A stretch of 64,000 nt of DNA from Arthrobacter sp. KBS0702. GTDB taxonomy: Bacteria > Actinomycetota > Actinomycetes > Actinomycetales > Micrococcaceae. The notes under the pieces were generated by a model, which worked only from the letters and a program-made list of their open reading frames with translations, had not been told where the DNA came from and did not search any database. Position numbers and translations under genes: made by a program. This document shows, one piece after another, positions 58,831 through 64,000 of the stretch (within the stretch, counting starts at the first letter, position 1; every line of letters begins with the position of its first letter). The stretch is taken from the NCBI RefSeq assembly GCF_005937985.2, contig NZ_CP042172.1, positions 2,294,001 through 2,358,000 of the forward strand. The letters run 5' to 3'.

Positions 58831-59526
58831 GTGCGTTTAGTCATAGCCCGTTGCTCCGTTGATTATGTCGGCCGGCTCAAAGCCCATCTTCCGCTCGCCA
58901 CCAGGCTCCTGCTGGTCAAGGCCGACGGTTCGGTCCTGGTCCACTCGGACGGCGGATCCTACAAGCCGCTGAACTGGATGAGTCCGCCCGCGCGTCTGAG
59001 CGTCTCCACCCCCGACGAGGTCGACGTCGAAGTCGGCGTGATCGAGCAGTGGACCGTGCAGTCCGCGAAGACCGATGACCGGCTGATCATCAATATCCAC
59101 GAGCAGCTGCACGACACCTCCCACGAGCTGGGCCAGGACCCCGGCCTGATCAAGGACGGGGTCGAGGCGGACCTGCAGCGGCTGCTCGCGGAGCAGATCG
59201 AAACGCTCGGCGCCGGCTTCTCGCTGATCCGCCGCGAGTACTTCACGGCGATCGGCCCGGTGGACATCCTGGCACGCGACGCCAACGGCGGCACCGTCGC
59301 CATCGAACTCAAGCGGCGGGGCGACATCGACGGCGTGGAGCAGCTCACCCGCTACCTGGAGCTCCTGAACCGGGATCCCCTGCTGGCGCCCGTGCGCGGG
59401 ATCTTTGCCGCCCAGCAGATCAAGCCGCAGGCGAAGGTGCTCGCGAACGACCGCGGCATCGACTGCGTCACGCTGGACTACGACGCCATGCGAGGCGTCG
59501 ATGACAGCGAGTCCCGCCTCTTCTGA
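58831..59526 (+). CDS. nucS: Mismatch-specific endonuclease NucS/EndoMS
   Basis: 231 residues. The N-terminal DNA-binding domain starts [21 protein letters not shown], and the RecB-like nuclease core shows [23 protein letters not shown], giving the Asp, Glu and Lys active site; [13 protein letters not shown] follows. It cuts both strands at mismatches and replaces MutS/MutL repair in actinobacteria. The GTG start agrees with the conserved N-terminus. Confidence 0.95.
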   Translation: MRLVIARCSVDYVGRLKAHLPLATRLLLVKADGSVLVHSDGGSYKPLNWMSPPARLSVSTPDEVDVEVGVIEQWTVQSAKTDDRLIINIHEQLHDTSHELGQDPGLIKDGVEADLQRLLAEQIETLGAGFSLIRREYFTAIGPVDILARDANGGTVAIELKRRGDIDGVEQLTRYLELLNRDPLLAPVRGIFAAQQIKPQAKVLANDRGIDCVTLDYDAMRGVDDSESRLF

Positions 59527-59563
59527 GGCGCGGTTCTTCCACGGCCCGGCCGCCGCCGCGCCC

Positions 59564-59569
59564 TAGACT
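59564..59569 (+). promoter_or_regulatory. -10 box TAGACT, leaderless-type promoter of nagA
   Basis: TAGACT ends 6 nt before the nagA ATG. Confidence 0.5.
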
Positions 59570-59575
59570 CTGACC

Positions 59576-60799
59576 ATGAACCACGTCCCGCGCGGCCGGC
59601 AGCTCCTGTTTGGCACGGTCGTCAGCGACGGCGCCCTGCACGAGGGCGGGGTCGTGGCCGTCGAAGGGGACCGGATCGCCTACGCCGGTCCCGCGGCCGG
59701 GTTCAGCAGCGGCCCGGCCGGCTTTGCCGACGCCCCAGCACTCCCGCTGCCGCCCGGCGCCCTGATCCTGCCCGGGCTGGTGGAACTGCACTGCCACGGA
59801 GCGTACGGCGGCGATTTTCCGAGCGGCGAGGAAACCCCGGCACGGCGGGCGATCGATTTCCTGCACCGCTCCGGCACCACCACCCTGCTGGCGAGCCTGG
59901 TCACCGCCCCACCGGAGGCGCTGCTGCACGCGATCGCGCTGCACGCCCGGCTGAGCCGGGAGGGCCTGCTGGCCGGCATCCATCTGGAGGGCCCGTTCCT
60001 CTCGGCGGCCCGGTGCGGGGCGCAGGACCCCGCGTTCCTGCGCGACCCTGATCCCGGGCTCCTGGCCGAACTCCTCGCCGCCGCACGCGGCACGCTCGCC
60101 GTCATGACGTTCGCCCCCGAGCTTGCCGGCGCAGACGTCCTGGTCCGGCTCCTGGCCGGCTCCGGTGTGGTCCCCTCCCTCGGCCACACCGACTGCGACG
60201 ACGCCACGGCAGCCGCCGCGCTGCACTCGGCCGGGGCGGCACTGCGGGCGGCCCCCGGCAGCCGGCGGCCCACCGTGACCCACCTCTTCAACGCCATGGC
60301 GCCCCTGCACCACCGGACGCCGGGCCCCGTCGCCGCGTGCCTGCGCAGCGCGGCGGCCGGCGAAACGGTCCTGGAACTCGTCGCCGACGGCACGCACCTG
60401 GATCCCGCGGTCGTGGCCACGGTGTTCCAACTGGCCGGAGCGGCCAACATCGCGCTCGTGACCGACTCCATGGCCGCAACAGGACTGCCCGACGGCGGCT
60501 ACATCCTGGGCCGCTCCGCCGTCACCGTCGCCGACGGCGTTGCCCGCCTGGCTACCGGCGGCGCCCTCGCCGGCGGCACCGCCACGCTGCTCGACGTCGT
60601 GCGCCGCACCGTAGCTGCCGGCGTGCCGCTGCCCGACGCCGTCCGCTCGGCCACCGCGGTCCCGGCCGCGGTCCTGGGCCTCGGCGCCGAGCTTGGCTCG
60701 CTGCGCCCCGGGCTGCGCGCCGACGCGGTCGTGGTCAATTACGACCTCGGCCTTTACCGCGTAATGCGAGGCGGGGAATGGCTGGCGCCGCTTTCCTAA
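59576..60799 (+). CDS. nagA: N-acetylglucosamine-6-phosphate deacetylase
   Basis: 407 residues. It removes the acetyl group from GlcNAc-6-phosphate, supplying NagB. The amidohydrolase metal site starts LPGLVELHCHGAYGGDF (His72, His74), followed by HLEGPFLS, SLGHTDCDD, VTHLFNAMAPLHHR and VTDSMAATG with the catalytic Asp. Length fits the family. It is transcribed from a box 6 nt upstream, so it is separate from nucS despite the 49-bp gap. Confidence 0.95.
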   Translation: MNHVPRGRQLLFGTVVSDGALHEGGVVAVEGDRIAYAGPAAGFSSGPAGFADAPALPLPPGALILPGLVELHCHGAYGGDFPSGEETPARRAIDFLHRSGTTTLLASLVTAPPEALLHAIALHARLSREGLLAGIHLEGPFLSAARCGAQDPAFLRDPDPGLLAELLAAARGTLAVMTFAPELAGADVLVRLLAGSGVVPSLGHTDCDDATAAAALHSAGAALRAAPGSRRPTVTHLFNAMAPLHHRTPGPVAACLRSAAAGETVLELVADGTHLDPAVVATVFQLAGAANIALVTDSMAATGLPDGGYILGRSAVTVADGVARLATGGALAGGTATLLDVVRRTVAAGVPLPDAVRSATAVPAAVLGLGAELGSLRPGLRADAVVVNYDLGLYRVMRGGEWLAPLS

Positions 60800-61113
60800 T
60801 CTCCGTTTCACACTGGGGGAACGGCACCATTGCACGCCACCATTGAAGGGCGGCGTCGTCGTTCATGCACTCTTTAGATAAAATTTCGGTCAATTATGCG
60901 CCGGGCCCGTTGACCTGACGGGAGGGGCATGAAATTCTTGTACCAGTCTTTGTGTAGGTGTTTTTCATGCTCGCAAGACATGTTGCGAGCGCGAAGCTCC
61001 TGCCGCCAAGGCCCGGGACAATCCGGACGGAAGCCAAGGTTCTTCTCGCAGAGTGACCAGGTCCGATGTAAAGTGCGCCGGACTTTCTAAAGATCCACAA
61101 TGAGGAGAATTAA
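60800..61113 (+). other. Gene-free stretch upstream of the cold-shock gene
   Basis: This 314-bp gap is less GC-rich than the rest and holds no convincing gene. It has TTGACC (60911-60916), AT-rich TTAGATAAAAT around 60873, TTTTT at 60961, a stem-loop at 60969-60990 and the ribosome site of the cold-shock gene. It probably carries the promoter and a long, structured 5' leader as is usual for cspA genes; the exact start of transcription is not clear. Confidence 0.6.
60969..60990 (+). promoter_or_regulatory. Stem-loop in the presumed cold-shock leader
   Basis: GCTCGCAA (60969-60976) pairs perfectly with TTGCGAGC (60983-60990) around the loop GACATG. It lies 124 bp ahead of the cold-shock ATG and may be part of a temperature-responsive leader. 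Confidence 0.45.
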
Positions 61114-61317
61114 ATGGCACAGGGAACCGTCAAGTGGTTCAACGCTGAAAAGGGCTTCGGCTTCATCACCCCGGATGACTCCGATGGCGATGTCTTCGTT
61201 CACTACTCCGAAATCCAGACCGGCGGCTTCAAGACCCTCGACGAGAACCAGCGCGTTCAGTTCGAGATCGGCCAGGGCGCCAAGGGCCCCCAGGCTACCG
61301 GCGTCACGCTGGTCTAG
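61114..61317 (+). CDS. cspA: Cold-shock protein (CspA family)
   Basis: 67 residues, a single OB fold. The RNA-binding motifs are KGFGFITP (residues 13-20) and VFVHY (27-31). It starts [16 protein letters not shown] and binds single-stranded RNA/DNA as a chaperone. AATGAGGAGAATTAA before the ATG contains a strong GAGGAG site. A strong terminator follows. Confidence 0.97.
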   Translation: MAQGTVKWFNAEKGFGFITPDDSDGDVFVHYSEIQTGGFKTLDENQRVQFEIGQGAKGPQATGVTLV

Positions 61318-61359
61318 TCTCCCCGGCAGGGCTGCCCCCGGGCGCCCCCGCTAAAAAAC

Positions 61360-61393
61360 GATCCCCGGCGATATCGCCGGGGATCATTTTTTT
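61360..61393 (+). terminator. Intrinsic terminator of the cold-shock gene
   Basis: A perfect 26-bp palindrome (61360-61385, centre GCGATATCGC) is followed by A and seven T. An A6 run before it may allow termination in the other direction as well, for the convergent MprF-like gene. Confidence 0.9.
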
Positions 61394-61509
61394 GGTCTTG
61401 TTCACTGCGCGTTTTCGCCCCCGTGCCCCGGCGCCCCCTGGGAGGGAAATGCGCTGGCCGGAATGTCCATTCCGGCCGGCGGCTAAAGGTAAAACCGAGC
61501 GGTAATTGT

Positions 61510-63999
61510 TTAGCGCACGAGCGTCCGGAGCAGGCGCGCGCTCTGTCGAACCGAAAGGTCCGGAAGATACGCCCGGCTCAGTGCGCGCCCCATGGCCGGC
61601 AGCTGCAGCGGATCCTGGTAATACAGATACAGCGTGCGGTATTCCGGTTTGAACCGCGATTTGAAGGTGGCCAACGAGCGGAAACCGTAGACCGGTTCCA
61701 GCGCCCGGCCCACCACGTCCAGGATTCCGGCGAGCCCCTCGCCCGCCTTCGGTCCGTCCCCGGGGTCCCCTCGGGTCTCGTCCTTGGCCAGCGGGGAGCC
61801 CGAGAGTGAGATGACCTCCACGGAGTCACGCAGCTCCAGCACTGCGGAAGCGATCAGGAACTCCATCACGCCGGGAAAGGCGTCAGCGCGCCGGCGCATG
61901 AAGTCCAAGGTCCAGCTGACCAGGGTGCCGGCGTCGTAGACCGGTAGCCAGCTGGTGACGCCGTGCACGCGGCCCTCGGCGTCGACGGCGAGGCAACACA
62001 GCACCTCATCATCTTCAAGCTCGTCGAGGCCGCCCAGGGTGAATCCCATTTCCGGGACGGATTTCTGCGCCGCCCATTCTTCCGAGACCTCACTCAACTG
62101 CGCGCGGAGCGAGGGCGAGAATTCGCTGTAACGGCCCCAGACAGCCTTAACCCCGGTTTTGGCGGCCCGGTTGAGTGCGGTCCGCACGTTTTGCCATTCC
62201 TTGCCCTTGAAGGTGAGCTCGCTGAGTCCCAGCCGGGTCTCCTGCGCCACGGCCAGCCGGCGGTAGCCCCGCGTCTGGAGCATGGGCCAGAGCTCGTCGG
62301 TGCAGGAATAGAAGCAGGGAATGAGGGCATGCTCGGCGCAGTACTCCAGGAACTGCGCGGCTGTCTCCTCGCGGTTGTCCGCCGGGCCAAGCGGGCCGGC
62401 CAGCGTCAGCGCCACGTTGCCGTGCTGCTGGTAGGCCACTCCCCCGCGCTGCCCCGCGCTGAACCAGTACTTGTTCGGTTCCCACAGCGCCATCCAGGAC
62501 AGCGAGTCGCCGCCCTGCCTGATCAGCCGGCGCGCCACGTCCCGGTCCCCGGTTCCCGCGTCCGTGCCGTGGTGCCGGCGGAGCAGCACGAGCCACACCC
62601 CTGCCAGCGCCACCACCCAGAACACGACCCCCGAGGAGGCGAACAAGAACGCTTCGACGGCGTTGCGGTTCTGGAAGACGCGGTTGTACGTGCCGGGGAT
62701 CGGCAGCGGCAGGTACTGCCGGGCGAGCTCGGCGGCGAGGCCCAGCCAGCCGCCGTCGCGGTCCAGGCCGCCGGCGGCAAACCAGGCTGCGGTGTAGCTG
62801 CCGGCCAGCACCACAAAGGTTCCTGCGACCACGATGGCGAGGATGAGGCGGGCACGCCGGGTGGTCTCCACCCGGAACAGGCGCCGGTAGGCAAAGAGCA
62901 GCAGCACCAGGGCCAGCGGCACGGCAACGAGGGGCAGGACGTGGACGAAGCCCGAACCCATCACCGCTGTGTGCGGCCGGTTCGGGTAGTGCGGGATCCT
63001 GGCAAACAGCGCCAGGTAGACCGCGGAGAGGGCGGTCACCCCCAGCTGGACAAGGATGGCAATGCGCAGGGCCAGCCGGCGTCCGTGCCGCATACCGTCG
63101 GCGCAGATCAGCAGCAGCACCACGGGGACCACGGCCAGCGCCAGTCCCAGCGGCCCGGCGAAACCTGCCCGTCCGGCTTCAAGGCAGTTCACGTCGACGG
63201 TGCCGCCGCAATTCTGCTCCAGCTGGTTCAGCGTGGGCAGCGGGTTCAGCACGACGTCGCGCAGCAGCGCCAGCGGGCCGGTGGGTGTCCGCACGGCGGC
63301 TGTGAGGATGGGCCCGACGGCGAAGATCGCCACCGTCAGCGCGAGCAGGTTGCGGGTCTCCCGGCCGGTGGAGCGGTGGCGGTGCAGCGTGCCCTTGTCC
63401 CCCTGGAGCCACCAACCGACCATCAGGCCGACCAGGGCACCGGCCAGGCCCACGACGGTCTCCGCATGCCCCACGTAGAGGACCAGCAGGAGGGCGGTGG
63501 AGACCACGGCGGTCCGCAGCCGGCGCTGCCACAGGGTGGGCAGCAGCCCGCAGGCCGCCAGGGTGACCGCCAGGATGGCCGCATAGGGCCCGATCAGCTC
63601 GGCGTCCACCATCAGCCCGAGCCAGCCGTCCCCGGCGTAGCGGGCAAGCTGCGTCAGGAGCAGGAAGATCGTCACCGCCGCAAACTGCCCCCCGAAGTAG
63701 AACACGGCGGTGCGGACCGACCCCAGCTGCCGTTCGGCGACCCCCAGCAGGCCCAGGATCATCAGTGAGGCGGCCAGGTAGGCCAAGGGATTGGTCGCGA
63801 AGAACAGCGAGGTGAACATGGTCCACCAGCGGCCGGCCTGGAGACCCTGGACACTGACCGAGGCGAAGTCCAGCAGCGACTCCGGCGGTCCGTCCAGGAA
63901 ACTGCCCGTGGCCACTGCGGCGGCCAGGAAGAGGACGAGGACCGACAGGGTGAACGGCAGTTGGCGGAAGTGGTTCCAAATGCCGCGCAGGCCCGTCAT
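61510..63999 (-). CDS. MprF-like membrane protein: rhomboid-like helices and DUF2156 transferase domain
   Basis: 829 residues from an ATG at 63999, one base from the window end, so an upstream extension cannot be excluded. The N-terminal ~200 residues (GRWWTMFTSLFFATNPLAYL, GHAETVVGLAGALVG) resemble a rhomboid-type six-helix bundle; further helices reach about residue 490. The C-terminal ~330 residues form the DUF2156 GNAT-like domain with MALWEPNKYWFS and VYGFRSLATFKSRFKPEYRTLYLYY, as in lysyl-phosphatidylglycerol synthases. It may modify or move lipids with an aminoacyl group; there is no lysyl-tRNA synthetase domain. The rhomboid catalytic Ser-His pair is not apparent. Confidence 0.82.
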   Translation of the reverse strand: MTGLRGIWNHFRQLPFTLSVLVLFLAAAVATGSFLDGPPESLLDFASVSVQGLQAGRWWTMFTSLFFATNPLAYLAASLMILGLLGVAERQLGSVRTAVFYFGGQFAAVTIFLLLTQLARYAGDGWLGLMVDAELIGPYAAILAVTLAACGLLPTLWQRRLRTAVVSTALLLVLYVGHAETVVGLAGALVGLMVGWWLQGDKGTLHRHRSTGRETRNLLALTVAIFAVGPILTAAVRTPTGPLALLRDVVLNPLPTLNQLEQNCGGTVDVNCLEAGRAGFAGPLGLALAVVPVVLLLICADGMRHGRRLALRIAILVQLGVTALSAVYLALFARIPHYPNRPHTAVMGSGFVHVLPLVAVPLALVLLLFAYRRLFRVETTRRARLILAIVVAGTFVVLAGSYTAAWFAAGGLDRDGGWLGLAAELARQYLPLPIPGTYNRVFQNRNAVEAFLFASSGVVFWVVALAGVWLVLLRRHHGTDAGTGDRDVARRLIRQGGDSLSWMALWEPNKYWFSAGQRGGVAYQQHGNVALTLAGPLGPADNREETAAQFLEYCAEHALIPCFYSCTDELWPMLQTRGYRRLAVAQETRLGLSELTFKGKEWQNVRTALNRAAKTGVKAVWGRYSEFSPSLRAQLSEVSEEWAAQKSVPEMGFTLGGLDELEDDEVLCCLAVDAEGRVHGVTSWLPVYDAGTLVSWTLDFMRRRADAFPGVMEFLIASAVLELRDSVEVISLSGSPLAKDETRGDPGDGPKAGEGLAGILDVVGRALEPVYGFRSLATFKSRFKPEYRTLYLYYQDPLQLPAMGRALSRAYLPDLSVRQSARLLRTLVR

Positions 64000-64000
64000 G

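Noticed and set aside
60894..61100. A 68-codon minus-strand frame in the cold-shock upstream gap
   Set aside because: No motif, no convincing ribosome site, and it lies in the presumed leader of the cold-shock gene.
1..64000. tRNA/rRNA genes, CRISPR arrays, insertion sequences, prophage genes
   Set aside because: I looked for their characteristic sequences and saw none; small or divergent RNA genes could have been missed by eye.

Overview
The window is GC-rich, densely coded chromosomal DNA of an actinobacterium, most likely an Arthrobacter/Pseudarthrobacter-type member of the Micrococcaceae. The indicators are the NucS mismatch endonuclease, DUF3039 and DUF2017 proteins, NrtR-type Nudix control of NAD genes, a homoprotocatechuate 2,3-dioxygenase close to the Arthrobacter/Brevibacterium enzymes, and many genes whose start codon lies 6-7 nt behind a TAnnnT -10 box. 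I saw no tRNA, rRNA, insertion sequence, CRISPR array or prophage.

Layout. 1-7.4 kb: a partial MFS exporter, a luciferase-like monooxygenase with its MarR regulator, a transglutaminase-like protein, a lipoprotein, an M20 peptidase, a DUF1684 protein and a GtrA-like membrane protein. 7.4-13.4 kb: a five-gene NAD de novo operon read leftward (NrtR-type regulator, nadA, nadB, nadC, cysteine desulfurase) with a 15-bp palindrome at its head. 13.4-18.9 kb: an Lrp regulator divergent from an amino-acid permease, then 2-oxoacid dehydrogenase E1 alpha and E1 beta, a lipoyl domain standing alone, and an alpha/beta hydrolase. 18.9-27.4 kb: an MHS-type transporter and IclR regulator with a rich operator region, then a homoprotocatechuate (3,4-dihydroxyphenylacetate) meta-cleavage operon containing an unusual FAH-RraA fusion, a GntR regulator, a DapA-family enzyme, a semialdehyde dehydrogenase and the ring-cleaving dioxygenase. 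27.4-34 kb: an MFS exporter, SbcC/SbcD and an aquaporin. 34-38.7 kb: two DUF202 proteins, an ADP-ribosylglycohydrolase, a DUF4395 protein, an exonuclease-BRCT protein and DedA. 38.7-46 kb: a block whose gene set matches the mycobacterial pncB-clpS-DUF2017-murI-MBL-rph-rdgB neighbourhood, with an EAL-domain gene inserted and nicotinamidase added. 46-64 kb: a helicase with DUF3039, nagB, an ABC-2 exporter, an old yellow enzyme, a CnoX-like thioredoxin-TPR protein, a large membrane/secreted protein, an AI-2E family protein, a hydrolase, a zinc-binding small protein, nucS, nagA, a cold-shock protein and an MprF-like DUF2156 membrane protein at the right edge.

How the parts work together. NAD supply appears twice: de novo synthesis under NrtR, with its own cysteine desulfurase probably serving the NadA Fe-S cluster, and salvage (pncB-pncA). 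The aromatic region couples probable uptake, two regulators and a compact ring-cleavage operon that lacks recognisable hpaF, hpaH and hpaI genes but has two extra enzyme folds that might replace them. NagA and NagB supply amino-sugar catabolism from separate loci. The most unusual features are the FAH-RraA fusion, the domain-only E2, the insert in NadB, an overlapping upstream ORF ahead of an exporter, and the recurrent leaderless-type promoter layout.
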